Source of the DNA: Chitinophagales bacterium
GTDB taxonomy: Bacteria > Bacteroidota > Bacteroidia > Chitinophagales > Chitinophagaceae
Direction of reading: 5' to 3'
DNA: 64,000 nt
NCBI GenBank assembly: GCA_017303835.1
Contig: JAFLBI010000001.1
Span: 310,001-374,000, forward strand
The position numbers and the translations under genes are program-made. Numbering within the stretch: position 1 is the first letter of the stretch; every line of letters begins with the position of its first letter. Positions 1 through 8,896 of this stretch are shown here, one piece after another. The notes beneath the pieces are model-generated. The model made no database searches and was not told the DNA's origin. It saw nothing but the letters and a program-made list of their open reading frames with translations.

Positions 1-1239
1 GCTCGATCAGCTGCTGTTACACAGCAATATCGTTCTACGCAGCCCTATTGGTTGAATATGCCACTAGCCAAGGGTATGTTTCAGGTACAAGATCAGCAAC
101 TAATTGGTGATGCTGAGAATGTTTCATTAAATAGCGTTGTTTTTGATCTTACTATTAATGGGGTGTCTTTTAGCATTGCTAAGCCTATCAGATATAAGTT
201 TACCGATCCTGTTAAAGGTGAATTGTATCAGCCACTGTATATCAAACCTGCTGTTGAAATTAAGTTCAATCATGAATCTTATTTGGTAAATGGCAAACTG
301 CCTCAGGTAGCTTTGACCATTACATCCAACAGCACTACTGCGCTGACTGCATTACGTGTTCAATTGCAGGCAGGCGACGCATCACAATTCGTGGAGCTTG
401 GTACACTCAACCCTGGTGAGCAAAAAGCGATTACAGTTGCTTTGGATAAAACTTTTGCTGGTCAGAGTACCTTACATGCAGCTGTAGTTGGTGCCGGACA
501 AACTTTCAGTCAAAAAGGTAGAACTATTGCATATGATCATATCCCTTTGATCTATTATACACAAGCTGCACAAACACATTTGTCTCAGGTATCATTGGTT
601 ACAAAAGGTAAAAGAATCGGTTATATTGTTGGTGCCGGTGATAAAGTACCGCAGGCATTGGAACAAATGGGTTATGAAGTGAAGATCTTGCATGAAGACG
701 ATTTTACGCCTGTTGTACTTAATGGATTGGATGCCATCATCACAGGGGTACGTGCATACAATATTCATGAATACCTCAGTGCGAAGTATGATGCGTTGAT
801 GGCCTATGTGCAGCAGGGGGGTAATCTCATCGTGCAATACAATACCAATAACCAGATTGGTCCCGTGAAAGCAAAGATTGGTCCCTATCCTTTTACAATT
901 ACTCGTACCCGTGTAACAGAAGAAGATGCAGCAGTCAACTTTTTGCTGCCACAACATCCTGTTTTGAATACGCCTAATAAGATCACAGCAAAAGACTTTG
1001 AAAACTGGATTCAAGAAAGGAGTATTTACCATGCTGAAGGACTTGATCCTGCTTTTGCAGCACCCTTGGGTATGCATGATCAGGGTGAAAAAGAAAATAA
1101 TGGCAGCTTGGTTATTGCACCTCACGGTAAAGGTAATTTTGTCTATACAGGATTGGTCTTTTTCCGCGAATTGCCAGCTGGAGTTTCCGGTGCTTATCGA
1201 TTAATGGCCAACTTGATTGCTTTACCAAAGAATAAATAA
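1..1239 (+). CDS. C-terminal part of a PIG-L family deacetylase-like protein (5' end outside window)
   Basis: The frame is open from base 1, so the start lies upstream. About 413 residues are visible. The first part (to about residue 190) looks like beta-rich NEW3/Ig-like sequence. The second part carries GYIVGAGD, then ITGVRAYN and a GGNLIVQYN stretch, typical of a ThuA/amidotransferase-like alpha/beta fold. Long Bacteroidota PIG-L deacetylases often have this two-part tail behind an N-terminal catalytic domain, but that domain is not in view, so the catalytic role is inferred. The stop codon shares an A with the start of the next small gene (TAATG), which suggests translational coupling. 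Confidence 0.62.
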   Translation, partial: ARSAAVTQQYRSTQPYWLNMPLAKGMFQVQDQQLIGDAENVSLNSVVFDLTINGVSFSIAKPIRYKFTDPVKGELYQPLYIKPAVEIKFNHESYLVNGKLPQVALTITSNSTTALTALRVQLQAGDASQFVELGTLNPGEQKAITVALDKTFAGQSTLHAAVVGAGQTFSQKGRTIAYDHIPLIYYTQAAQTHLSQVSLVTKGKRIGYIVGAGDKVPQALEQMGYEVKILHEDDFTPVVLNGLDAIITGVRAYNIHEYLSAKYDALMAYVQQGGNLIVQYNTNNQIGPVKAKIGPYPFTITRTRVTEEDAAVNFLLPQHPVLNTPNKITAKDFENWIQERSIYHAEGLDPAFAAPLGMHDQGEKENNGSLVIAPHGKGNFVYTGLVFFRELPAGVSGAYRLMANLIALPKNK

Positions 1240-1391
1240 TGCATCAGCGAAGAAAAATAACGGCTGGACTCATTATTCTCATTGCAGTAGTAACCGGTCT
1301 CTTATTAAAGAATATGCGTGTTGGACTTATCGCCGGATTGGTCCTCGGGTTATTGGCAGGTGGTCTGCTGGGGAACGCTAATAAGTCCTGA
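1239..1391 (+). CDS. Small two-helix membrane protein, 50 aa
   Basis: The ATG overlaps the preceding stop codon (TAATG). The product is a basic N-terminus (MHQRRK) followed by two hydrophobic, glycine-rich segments (about residues 9-22 and 27-45) and a short NANKS tail. It has no recognisable domain. Its position in a tight run (deacetylase-like gene, this gene, 46-aa gene, symporter) suggests one transcript. It could be a small membrane accessory protein; function unknown. Support comes from the coupled start and the clean membrane-protein composition. Confidence 0.55.
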   Translation: MHQRRKITAGLIILIAVVTGLLLKNMRVGLIAGLVLGLLAGGLLGNANKS

Positions 1392-1394
1392 TTT

Positions 1395-1535
1395 ATGACT
1401 AATATGCAGGATATGGATCAAGATAATGCGCAAATGCCCTTGTTTCGACAATGGAAACATTGGTACTGGTTTGTATTATTGATGCTATTATTTGAAATCA
1501 TCTTTTTTCTAATGCTGACCAATCGCTTTTCATGA
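1395..1535 (+). CDS. Small single-pass membrane protein encoded just ahead of the symporter, 46 aa
   Basis: Starts 4 bases after the previous stop and ends overlapping the symporter start (ATGA), so it is very likely translated with it. The N-terminus is polar and methionine-rich, followed by an aromatic KHWYW patch and one hydrophobic helix (about residues 24-42). Small membrane partners encoded upstream of SSS-family transporters are known elsewhere (YhdT/PanF, DUF4212/ActP). Whether this is such a subunit is inference. Confidence 0.6.
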   Translation: MTNMQDMDQDNAQMPLFRQWKHWYWFVLLMLLFEIIFFLMLTNRFS

Positions 1536-3247
1536 GTCAATTAGACTGGATTATACTGGTATTGACACTCACAGGTATTATTACCTATGGTCTGTACAAA
1601 AGCAAGACCAGCAGAAACCTGGATGGTTATTTTCTGAGTAACAGATCCATGCCTTGGTATTTGGTTTTGTTGAGTATCATGGGTACCCAAGCTAGTGCCA
1701 TTACTTTTTTATCTGCACCCGGGCAGGCTTTTACTGACGGTATGCGCTTTGTGCAGTATTATTTCGGTCTGCCAATCGCCATGGTCGTATTGTGTATCAC
1801 ATTTGTGCCTATTTTTCATCGGCTCAAAGTATATACAGCTTATGAATATTTAGAACAGCGGTTTGATATAAAGACCAGAACATTTACTTCTTTACTCTTT
1901 CTGGTTTCTCGCGGACTCTCTACCGGTATCAGCATTTATGCGCCTTCTATTATTCTATCTTCTTTGATGGGTTGGGATATTTTCTGGACCAATATCGTCA
2001 TGGGTGGTCTATTGATTATTTACACAGTTAGCGGTGGCGCTCGTGCTGTTGCATATACGCAGCAGCTTCAGTTGATCATCATATTTGTAGGTATGTTTCT
2101 GGCTGGTTATATGATTGTGCGTTTGCTGCCGGCTAATATGGGCTTTTGGGATGCTTTACAAATCAGTGGCGCAGCTGGTAAGATGAATGTCATTACAACA
2201 GGCATTACAGATACTGGCTTCGATTGGAAAGACAGGTATAACCTTATCAGTGGAACCATTGGTGGTTTCTTCTTAGCACTCTCTTATTTCGGTACAGACC
2301 AGAGTCAGGTAGGCAGATACCTTACAGCAAAAAATCTTACAGAAAGTAGGATGGGTTTGCTCATGAATGGGTTGGTAAAAGTACCGATGCAGTTTTTTAT
2401 TTTGTTGTTGGGTGTATTGTTGTTTACGTTTTATCAGTTTCAGCAAGCACCTATTTTCTATAATCAATCTGTTGAAACAAGGGCATTGCAAACCCCAGCC
2501 AAAGAGCAGCTGATGCAACTTTCTGCGCAATATGAACAAAAGCGACAAGCATTGGCGTCTGCAGCACTTGAAAAGCTACACGCTAATGAGCAGGTGAGTA
2601 GCGATCTGGTGAAGCCCTATGCAGAAGAGATGCAGACTTTGCAAAAACAATATAAAGCAAGGATCAAAGAAGCAGTACCTGATGCTGACACCAATGATAC
2701 CAACTATATTTTCTTGCGTTTTGTGATTGATCACCTACCTGTAGGATTGGTAGGTCTGTTGATAGCAATCATTTTTCTGGCTGCATGGGGTTCTATTGCT
2801 GCTGCATTGAATTCGTTGGCATCTTGTACGATGGTTGATTTTTATTTACGCTTCAAAAAACAAACAACGAATCCGGCAAACGATGAATCAAAGTACCGTA
2901 TGTCTAAGTGGCTCACTTTTTTTTGGGGTGTATTCTGTGTAATTACTGCTGAGTTTGCGAATGGTATGGGTAGTTTGATTGAAGCTGTCAATATTTTAGG
3001 CTCCTTGTTTTATGGTGTTATTTTAGGGATATTCCTTGTTGCTTTCTATTTAAAGAAAGTTCAAGGCAACGCGGTTTTTTGGGCGGCAGTAATTGGAGAA
3101 CTACTGGTTATTGCTTGTTTCCTCATGGATCGCTACAATATCATTGGCCTTGGATTCCTATGGCTCAATGTGGTAGGTGCTATTGCAGTTGTAATTTTGG
3201 CCCTCATCTTACAGCCATTGCTCCGTAAACCGATTACTGCACAGTAA
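1532..3247 (+). CDS. Sodium:solute symporter (SSS family)
   Basis: 571 residues, strongly hydrophobic with about 13 predicted membrane segments. The early motifs GYFLSNRSMPWY and GTQASAITFLSAPGQAF are typical of the SSS family (Na+-coupled uptake of sugars, sialic acid, inositol or similar). A hydrophilic, coiled-coil-like insert at roughly residues 320-395 (rich in Q, K, A and E) separates two membrane blocks, as in several Bacteroidota SSS proteins. The substrate cannot be told from sequence. The ATG overlaps the stop of the 46-aa gene before it. The amylase downstream (59-bp gap) fits carbohydrate use but is not proof. Confidence 0.88.
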   Translation: MSQLDWIILVLTLTGIITYGLYKSKTSRNLDGYFLSNRSMPWYLVLLSIMGTQASAITFLSAPGQAFTDGMRFVQYYFGLPIAMVVLCITFVPIFHRLKVYTAYEYLEQRFDIKTRTFTSLLFLVSRGLSTGISIYAPSIILSSLMGWDIFWTNIVMGGLLIIYTVSGGARAVAYTQQLQLIIIFVGMFLAGYMIVRLLPANMGFWDALQISGAAGKMNVITTGITDTGFDWKDRYNLISGTIGGFFLALSYFGTDQSQVGRYLTAKNLTESRMGLLMNGLVKVPMQFFILLLGVLLFTFYQFQQAPIFYNQSVETRALQTPAKEQLMQLSAQYEQKRQALASAALEKLHANEQVSSDLVKPYAEEMQTLQKQYKARIKEAVPDADTNDTNYIFLRFVIDHLPVGLVGLLIAIIFLAAWGSIAAALNSLASCTMVDFYLRFKKQTTNPANDESKYRMSKWLTFFWGVFCVITAEFANGMGSLIEAVNILGSLFYGVILGIFLVAFYLKKVQGNAVFWAAVIGELLVIACFLMDRYNIIGLGFLWLNVVGAIAVVILALILQPLLRKPITAQ

Positions 3248-3306
3248 TATCAAAGCCGTATCTTCCTGTTCAATTCCGTAAATGCGGTATTGATTAATCA
3301 GCAAGT

Positions 3307-4566
3307 ATGGCAACCGAATTTCCACTCGTCTCTTGGGCTAAGGATACAAATATTTATGAAGTCAACATAAGGCAGTATACCCGTGAGGGGAGTTTTGCTG
3401 CTTTTGGAAAGCATTTGCCCAGACTAAAGTCAATGGGCGTAGAGGTACTCTGGATGATGCCCATCACACCCATCAGTGTGGCAGTTAGGCAGGGAACCTT
3501 GGGTAGTTATTATGCATGTAGTAGCTATACAGCCATCAATCCTGAATATGGTAATCTGGATGATTTCAAACAATTGGTGCAGGCGATTCATGCAGCCGGT
3601 ATGTATGTGATTATCGACTGGGTGGCCAATCATACTGGCTGGGATCATCATTGGACTAAAGAGCATCCGGATTGGTATGTGCTAGATGAGGAGGGAAATT
3701 TCACGGAGAAAAACGGTTGGCATGATGTGATTGATCTTGATTACACCAATCAGGCCATGCGCAATGCCATGATTGAAGCGATGCAGTTCTGGGTGAAAGA
3801 AACCGGTATCGATGGATTCCGTTGTGATATGGCGCATTTGGTGCCACTTGATTTTTGGAAATCAGCCAGAGCAGCCTGTGATCCTATCCGACCATTATTT
3901 TGGTTGGCTGAATGTGAAGTAGTCGATTATCATCAGGTTTTTGACCTGAGTTATGCATGGCATTGGATGCATACAACAGAAAAGTATGCTAAGGGAGAAG
4001 TTGATGTACAATCGATACAACAAGTGCTGCATAGCTATAGCCAGTATCCCACAGGTGCACACAAATTATTCTTTACCAGTAACCATGATGAAAATAGTTG
4101 GAATGGCACTGAGTATGAGAAATATGGTCGCGCAGCATTGCCCTGGTCTGTTTTTACTGCTACGTGGAAGGGTGTGCCCTTGGTGTATAGCGGACAAGAA
4201 TTGCCTAACCTTAAGCGCTTGGCATTTTTTGATAAAGACCTCATTGAGTGGAATGAAAGGCCCGCATTACATGATTGGTATTGTCGTTTGCTTAGATTAA
4301 GAAAAGAAGCTGGTTTGCAAGAAGCAGAAACTTTTGTCTTGCCCGTTTCTCACCCGCATGTAATGGCTTATTTACGCAGGTATCAGAGTAAGGTAGTTTT
4401 GGTGTTGCTTAACTTTTCAGCAGATACACGAGTAAAGATCACAGTAGCGCATGAATGGGTGAAAGGAAATTTCCGCAGTCTTGCTTCTGGATTGCATTAT
4501 TCGTTCAAAAATGAACATCTATTCGAGTTGCAAGCATATGATGCTTTGGTATACATAAGTGCATAA
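3307..4566 (+). CDS. GH13 alpha-amylase family glycoside hydrolase
   Basis: 419 residues forming a catalytic (beta/alpha)8 barrel and a short C-terminal beta domain. All GH13 hallmarks are visible: DWVANHTGWDH (region I), GFRCDMAH with the nucleophile D174, WLAECE with the acid/base E202, and TSNHDENSW with the stabiliser D261. There is no signal peptide, so it is probably cytoplasmic and acts on maltodextrins or stored alpha-glucan rather than on extracellular starch. It follows the symporter on the same strand and ends at a strong bidirectional terminator. Exact specificity is not decidable from sequence. Confidence 0.9.
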   Translation: MATEFPLVSWAKDTNIYEVNIRQYTREGSFAAFGKHLPRLKSMGVEVLWMMPITPISVAVRQGTLGSYYACSSYTAINPEYGNLDDFKQLVQAIHAAGMYVIIDWVANHTGWDHHWTKEHPDWYVLDEEGNFTEKNGWHDVIDLDYTNQAMRNAMIEAMQFWVKETGIDGFRCDMAHLVPLDFWKSARAACDPIRPLFWLAECEVVDYHQVFDLSYAWHWMHTTEKYAKGEVDVQSIQQVLHSYSQYPTGAHKLFFTSNHDENSWNGTEYEKYGRAALPWSVFTATWKGVPLVYSGQELPNLKRLAFFDKDLIEWNERPALHDWYCRLLRLRKEAGLQEAETFVLPVSHPHVMAYLRRYQSKVVLVLLNFSADTRVKITVAHEWVKGNFRSLASGLHYSFKNEHLFELQAYDALVYISA

Positions 4567-4594
4567 AAAAAGGCTTCCAATCGGAAGCCTTTTG
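4567..4594. terminator. Bidirectional intrinsic terminator between the amylase and htrA
   Basis: AAGGCTTCC, loop AATC, GGAAGCCTT, with an A-run before and a T-run after, lying between two convergent genes. It can end both transcripts. Confidence 0.85.
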
Positions 4595-4610
4595 ATGTAT
4601 AGGGTACTGA

Positions 4611-6137
4611 TTAGTTCTCACTTAATCTGATGGGGTAGCGGTAGGATTCTGCATAACCCGGATAGATACCTTCAAAGAAAACGGTACCATTGGCGTCTTT
4701 GACGGCATTTCTCAGGTCATCCAGATTCTTGATTTCATTACCGTTGATTGAAGTAATTACAAAACCTTCCTGCATTCTGGAATTCTTCAGTGCACCATTA
4801 CCGATTTTCTTCACCACAACTCCACCTGCAATATCATTGGCAGCGGCTATCTTCTTATCAACTGTTTCAAACTCGCCACCCAATTTTTCAAATGCAGTTT
4901 CTGTCTTCACAACAGTAGTTGTGCCCAGCTTATTCTTCAAGGTAAGACTGGTGCTGCTTTCCTTACCATCGCGCTTGTAAGTGATGGTAATTTTATCGCC
5001 TGGTTTGTATCGTGAAATCTGATCCTGTAATTCAGGTCCTGTTTTCACGGCTACACCATTGATTTTGGTGATGACATCCTTTTTACGAAGTCCGGCTGCT
5101 TCCGCGGCACCTGATGCAAGAATATCGGTAAGGAATACACCTTCGCTGGTGCGCCATGCAGAGCCGAATTGATTATCCAGTTCTTTTTCAGAACGATCAT
5201 CCAAAGTTTCTCTTGGATAGCTTACACCAAGGAAAGCACGCTGCACTGTTCCGTATTTTACGATATCCGTAATCACTTTCTTCGCAATGTTCACAGGGAT
5301 GGCATACGATACACCTGCATAAGAACCCGTAGGAGAAGCAATGGCTGAGTTGATGCCAATCAACTCACCAGTTGTGTTGATCAATGCACCACCACTGTTG
5401 CCGGGGTTAACCGCTGCATCAGTTTGGATAAATGACTCAACCGGTGTTTGGCTTTGTCTTTCATTGATATTGATGCTTCTTGCTTTGGCGCTCACAATGC
5501 CTGCCGTTACCGTAACATCCAGGTTCAAAGGATAGCCTACGGCCAAAACCCACTGACCCAGTTTCACATCATCGCTATTGCCATAAACCAGATAAGGGAA
5601 TCCCTTGCCTTCAATCTTAATCACAGCCAAATCAGTACTTGGATCTGTACCAATGATACTGGCTTTGTATTGCTTTTTATTAGGCAGGGTTACATTGATT
5701 TCATCTGCACCTGCTACTACGTGGTTATTGGTAACGATAAAGCCATCATCCGTAATTATCACACCGCTACCGCTGGCACGTTGCTCCGGTATAATGCGCG
5801 GACCGCCACCAAAGAAATCATCAAAGAAATCATCCCCAAACAAATCACCAAATGGGTTAGATCTTCTTTGTTGTGTATTGGCCATTTGCTTGGCCTTGGT
5901 TCTAGTCTTAATGTGTACTACTGCCGGGGTAGCAGTGCCAGCTGCCGTGGTAAAGTCCACAGGTGCTGCTGAACCTCCGTTATTGCCAAAAAATCCTGCA
6001 TAGTTAACAGGCAGTTTGCCACTGTCCTGCACGCCAGCATAATTCGTTTGATACAATTTGCCATAGCCCCAAACACTCAAAATGGCGGTGGCAGCGCTGA
6101 TAGCTACAACTGCTAAAATGTTTTTGAGTTTCATCAT
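4611..6137 (-). CDS. degP: Do/HtrA-type periplasmic serine protease with two PDZ domains
   Basis: 508 residues. An N-terminal hydrophobic segment (residues 7-24) acts as signal or anchor. The trypsin-like domain shows TNNHVV (H139), DPSTDLAVIK (D169) and NPGNSGGAL (S248), a complete catalytic triad. A phenylalanine/aspartate/glycine-rich loop near residues 95-113 precedes it. Two PDZ domains follow (about 300-390 and 420-500). Role: envelope protein quality control. The family normally responds to envelope stress, but no specific regulatory site was recognised. The start could be either of two adjacent ATGs. Confidence 0.93.
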   Translation of the reverse strand: MMKLKNILAVVAISAATAILSVWGYGKLYQTNYAGVQDSGKLPVNYAGFFGNNGGSAAPVDFTTAAGTATPAVVHIKTRTKAKQMANTQQRRSNPFGDLFGDDFFDDFFGGGPRIIPEQRASGSGVIITDDGFIVTNNHVVAGADEINVTLPNKKQYKASIIGTDPSTDLAVIKIEGKGFPYLVYGNSDDVKLGQWVLAVGYPLNLDVTVTAGIVSAKARSININERQSQTPVESFIQTDAAVNPGNSGGALINTTGELIGINSAIASPTGSYAGVSYAIPVNIAKKVITDIVKYGTVQRAFLGVSYPRETLDDRSEKELDNQFGSAWRTSEGVFLTDILASGAAEAAGLRKKDVITKINGVAVKTGPELQDQISRYKPGDKITITYKRDGKESSTSLTLKNKLGTTTVVKTETAFEKLGGEFETVDKKIAAANDIAGGVVVKKIGNGALKNSRMQEGFVITSINGNEIKNLDDLRNAVKDANGTVFFEGIYPGYAESYRYPIRLSEN

Positions 6138-6263
6138 TTGTTCCTTTTTTTTGCTGTTAGATCAAATAGAATGCCTTTCTGTTACAAACTAAACGAATCT
6201 GTTGTTTCGTCAGTTCACCGGACGAACAAATTAACAGATGTTTTACGATATCTGTCGTAGATG

Positions 6264-7265
6264 CTATAATCCTGCCAAAAAGGCCATCGTGTCCACGCCA
6301 TCTGCATAATCCGTGAGGCTAGGTGTTTGCGCCGAGCCAAAGGGAAGTGCAGCATGGCCTACTACGCACTGAATATCCGGATTGTTCTGTACATGCGCAA
6401 TAATTGTGGCTGCGTTTTGATAATACTGATAATGAAGATGACTTACCGGCGAAAATGGAGATTCATGTTCCTGCATCACCACAACGCCATTGTTCATATA
6501 GAATTTGTTGTTCATGATCAGCAAAGTGAGGTGATAATCATAATTGTGTTTATACGAATGGTGGTCCGTATAATGCTTGTAAGCTTCTAGTGTCTTCAGT
6601 AAGGGAATAAAATCGTATCCCTCGGGCACATAAACCTGTGTGATGTTTCTGCAACCCAGACCAAAATACAGCATGATGTCTTTGGATAGTGCTTCTAATT
6701 CTTCAGTAGTTTCCGATCCGTCTAAAACCGCTACCGAGGTTCTGTTTTTGCGGATAATGTTCGGGTATTTACCAAAATAATAGCTGAAGTAGCGACTGGT
6801 ATTATTCCCCCCAGTAGCGATATAGGCATCGCAGTTTTTGAGTTGCTCCTGAAATTGAATCAAGTTGCTAATGCGGGCATCCAATTCAATCATTTTGTTG
6901 ACGATGTATTTCAACAAAACACTGTCTTTTGAAGACGGCTTAATCAAGGCTTTATGTCCACTGATAAAAATGCAAAGCAAGTCATGAAAGCCCACCAAAG
7001 GAATATTGCCTGCAGTAACCAAGCCTACGGTTTTGGTAACAGGATTTGTTTGGGGTAAGCCATACTGGGCTGACCAGGCTTGTAATAGTTGTGGCTGGAG
7101 GAACTGCTGACAAATTTGTGCTACGGCATGATCAATAAATTCAGGAATAAACCAAGGGTTTTCGCGGGATGCCCGTTCCTTGGTACTAAGCCATTCAGGG
7201 TGGTCGGAAGCGAGGTGTTTTCCAATCTCCGACATCAGTTGAATTCGTTCTTGTAATTCCATCAT
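6264..7265 (-). CDS. Acyl-CoA reductase (LuxC-like family)
   Basis: 333 residues. GLVTAGNIPLVGFHDLL near residue 80 and the SGHKALIKPSSKDS stretch match the LuxC/acyl-CoA reductase family related to aldehyde dehydrogenases. The catalytic cysteine is probably in GLGCRN. The family reduces fatty acyl-CoA or acyl-ACP to aldehyde; what Bacteroidota use it for is not settled. It is shorter than LuxC itself (about 480 aa) but the usual length for the Bacteroidota version. It is transcribed divergently from the ferredoxin gene, a common pairing in this phylum that suggests linked redox function (inference). Confidence 0.8.
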   Translation of the reverse strand: MMELQERIQLMSEIGKHLASDHPEWLSTKERASRENPWFIPEFIDHAVAQICQQFLQPQLLQAWSAQYGLPQTNPVTKTVGLVTAGNIPLVGFHDLLCIFISGHKALIKPSSKDSVLLKYIVNKMIELDARISNLIQFQEQLKNCDAYIATGGNNTSRYFSYYFGKYPNIIRKNRTSVAVLDGSETTEELEALSKDIMLYFGLGCRNITQVYVPEGYDFIPLLKTLEAYKHYTDHHSYKHNYDYHLTLLIMNNKFYMNNGVVVMQEHESPFSPVSHLHYQYYQNAATIIAHVQNNPDIQCVVGHAALPFGSAQTPSLTDYADGVDTMAFLAGL

Positions 7266-7280
7266 TCAGCCTTATATTTG
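7251..7280 (+). promoter_or_regulatory. Promoter for the ferredoxin gene
   Basis: TTG at 7251-7253, 19-bp spacer, TATATTTG at 7273-7280, matching the Bacteroidota housekeeping pattern. The -33 element lies inside the 5' end of the opposite gene. A reversed TACATTTG (7286-7293) just beyond it probably serves the acyl-CoA reductase. Confidence 0.6.
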
Positions 7281-7315
7281 AAAAGCAAATGTATAACCAG
7301 AAAAATTGATTCGTT

Positions 7316-7663
7316 ATGGCAATTAAAATAACAGAAGAATGCATCAACTGCGGTGCTTGCGAACCAGAATGTCCGAATAACGCGATTTATGAAGGTGGCG
7401 TAGAGTGGGCCATCGCTGATGGTACAACTGTTAAGGGTTCATTTACCCTGTTAGACGGTACTGTGGTAGATGCTGATCAGAAGCATGCGCCTTTGAGTGT
7501 GGATACTTATTACATCACACCGAATAAGTGTACAGAGTGTCAGGGTTTCCATGAGGAGCCACAGTGCGCAGCTGTTTGTCCAGTTGATTGCTGTGTGCCT
7601 GATGAAATGTACCAGGAAACAGTAGATGCATTGATGGAGAAGAAGTCAAAACTGCACATCTAA
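7316..7663 (+). CDS. 4Fe-4S dicluster ferredoxin
   Basis: 115 residues. The first cluster motif is C9xxC12xxC15xxxC19 (CINCGACEPEC). The second begins at C72 as CTECQGF and continues QCAAVCPVDCC with a longer internal gap, which is typical of the Alvin/YfhL-type bacterial 2[4Fe-4S] ferredoxins. It carries electrons in the cytoplasm. Divergent from acyl-CoA reductase, with promoters for the two genes overlapping in the 50-bp gap. Confidence 0.92.
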   Translation: MAIKITEECINCGACEPECPNNAIYEGGVEWAIADGTTVKGSFTLLDGTVVDADQKHAPLSVDTYYITPNKCTECQGFHEEPQCAAVCPVDCCVPDEMYQETVDALMEKKSKLHI

Positions 7664-7700
7664 TTTGCAGAAAAATAGTCGTGAATTTTAAGGTGTTTTT

Positions 7701-7732
7701 CTTGAAATTCTCAACCTGCTTTTCTACCTTTA
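7701..7732 (+). promoter_or_regulatory. Promoter of a candidate small RNA
   Basis: CTTG at 7701-7704, 20-bp spacer, TACCTTTA at 7725-7732. This is one base off the TAnnTTTG consensus. No reading frame starts in the transcribed segment that follows, which ends at a strong terminator. Confidence 0.45.
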
Positions 7733-7738
7733 GGATAC

Positions 7739-7834
7739 AATGCTTGTCGCCAGTAATGAGACGACATTTTAACACGGCGGGTGATATTTCCCGTTTTTAA
7801 GAGGTGAAGAATCAGACATTCTTCACCTTTTCTT
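7739..7834 (+). ncRNA. Candidate small structured RNA between the ferredoxin gene and ddl
   Basis: About 95 bases with no credible ORF. In order: stem TGTCG/CGACA (7745-7749 with 7762-7766, 12-base loop containing AGTAATGAG), a short CGGG/CCCG hairpin followed by five Ts (7778-7798), and a perfect 11-bp hairpin AGGTGAAGAAT/ATTCTTCACCT (7802-7812 with 7818-7828) followed by TTTTCTTTT. A promoter-like element ends 6 bases upstream. It may instead be the 3' end of the ferredoxin mRNA or a leader of ddl. I could not match it to a named RNA family. Confidence 0.4.
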
Positions 7835-7903
7835 TTGTTAATCATCGAGGTAGTTTAGCAGCATAGCAGTATTTTAATTTTCTTTGTTCGGTAATTCAGT
7901 TGC

Positions 7904-8887
7904 ATGAAGAAAAAAATTGCTTTAGTCACCGGCGGATTGAGTGGTGAAGCTCAGATCAGTTATAAGAGTGCGGTAACTGTTGGTAATAATATCAACAGGG
8001 ATGTATATGATGTTTACAGAATTGATATTAACCCGGATGGCTGGTGGTATTGGCCATGGGAGGGAGATCGCTCACGTGTAAACCGGGATGATTTTTCCAT
8101 TACCCATAACGGCGCAACCATTCATTTTGATGCGGTACTGATGTGTATTCATGGAACACCCGGAGAAGATGGCAAACTCCAGGGATATTTTGATATGCTG
8201 GGTCTGCCTTATACTTCCTGTGATGCAGCTACTTCTGCGCTTACATTCAATAAAAGATATACTGTTGCCGTTGCTGCTTTTGGTGGAGTGCATGTTGCCA
8301 AAAGCATGCATTTGTTTGTGCATACACCGGTAAGCCCTGAGCAAATATTGCAACAGCTCAGTTTGCCTGTGTTTGTAAAGCCAAATAACGGTGGTAGTAG
8401 TATTGGCATGAGTAAGGTAAATCAACCTGAAGAACTTGGTCCGGCCTTACAAAAAGCATTTAAAGAAGATAGTCAGGTACTGGTGGAGGAATTCATCAGC
8501 GGTAGAGAATTTACTATTGGTGTATTTAAGCAAAATGGAAAAATTACCGTGTTGCCCATAACAGAGATTATTGCACATAATGAGTTTTTCGATTTTGAAG
8601 CAAAGTATCAGGGGAAGAGTGAGGAAATTACACCTGCGAAAATTAGTACAGCGATGCAATCTGCACTGGAATCTGCAGCGGTAAGGGTGTATGAAGTGAT
8701 GAACTGTCGCGGCGTAGTGCGTGTTGACTTTATCTGTAATGAAGCAGATAACAAACCATTTATGTTGGAAGTGAACACGGTGCCCGGCCAAAGTGAAGCT
8801 AGTGTGATTCCACAGCAGGTGAGAGCTATGGGCTGGGATTTGAAAGATTTTTATGGCGCCATCATTGAAGAAAGCCTGAAATACTAA
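7904..8887 (+). CDS. ddl: D-alanine--D-alanine ligase
   Basis: 327 residues, standard length. ATP-grasp ligase joining two D-Ala for the peptidoglycan stem peptide in the cytoplasm. Visible: N-terminal KIALVTGGLSGE, the HGTPGEDG loop, FVKPNNGGSSIGMSKV (ATP-binding), EEFISGREFTIG and the metal-binding MLEVNTVPGQSE near the C-terminus. The gene is followed 9 bases later by a PASTA protein, and the two are probably co-transcribed cell-wall genes. The ATG is the first in frame. Confidence 0.95.
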   Translation: MKKKIALVTGGLSGEAQISYKSAVTVGNNINRDVYDVYRIDINPDGWWYWPWEGDRSRVNRDDFSITHNGATIHFDAVLMCIHGTPGEDGKLQGYFDMLGLPYTSCDAATSALTFNKRYTVAVAAFGGVHVAKSMHLFVHTPVSPEQILQQLSLPVFVKPNNGGSSIGMSKVNQPEELGPALQKAFKEDSQVLVEEFISGREFTIGVFKQNGKITVLPITEIIAHNEFFDFEAKYQGKSEEITPAKISTAMQSALESAAVRVYEVMNCRGVVRVDFICNEADNKPFMLEVNTVPGQSEASVIPQQVRAMGWDLKDFYGAIIEESLKY

Positions 8888-8896
8888 TATTGCACT

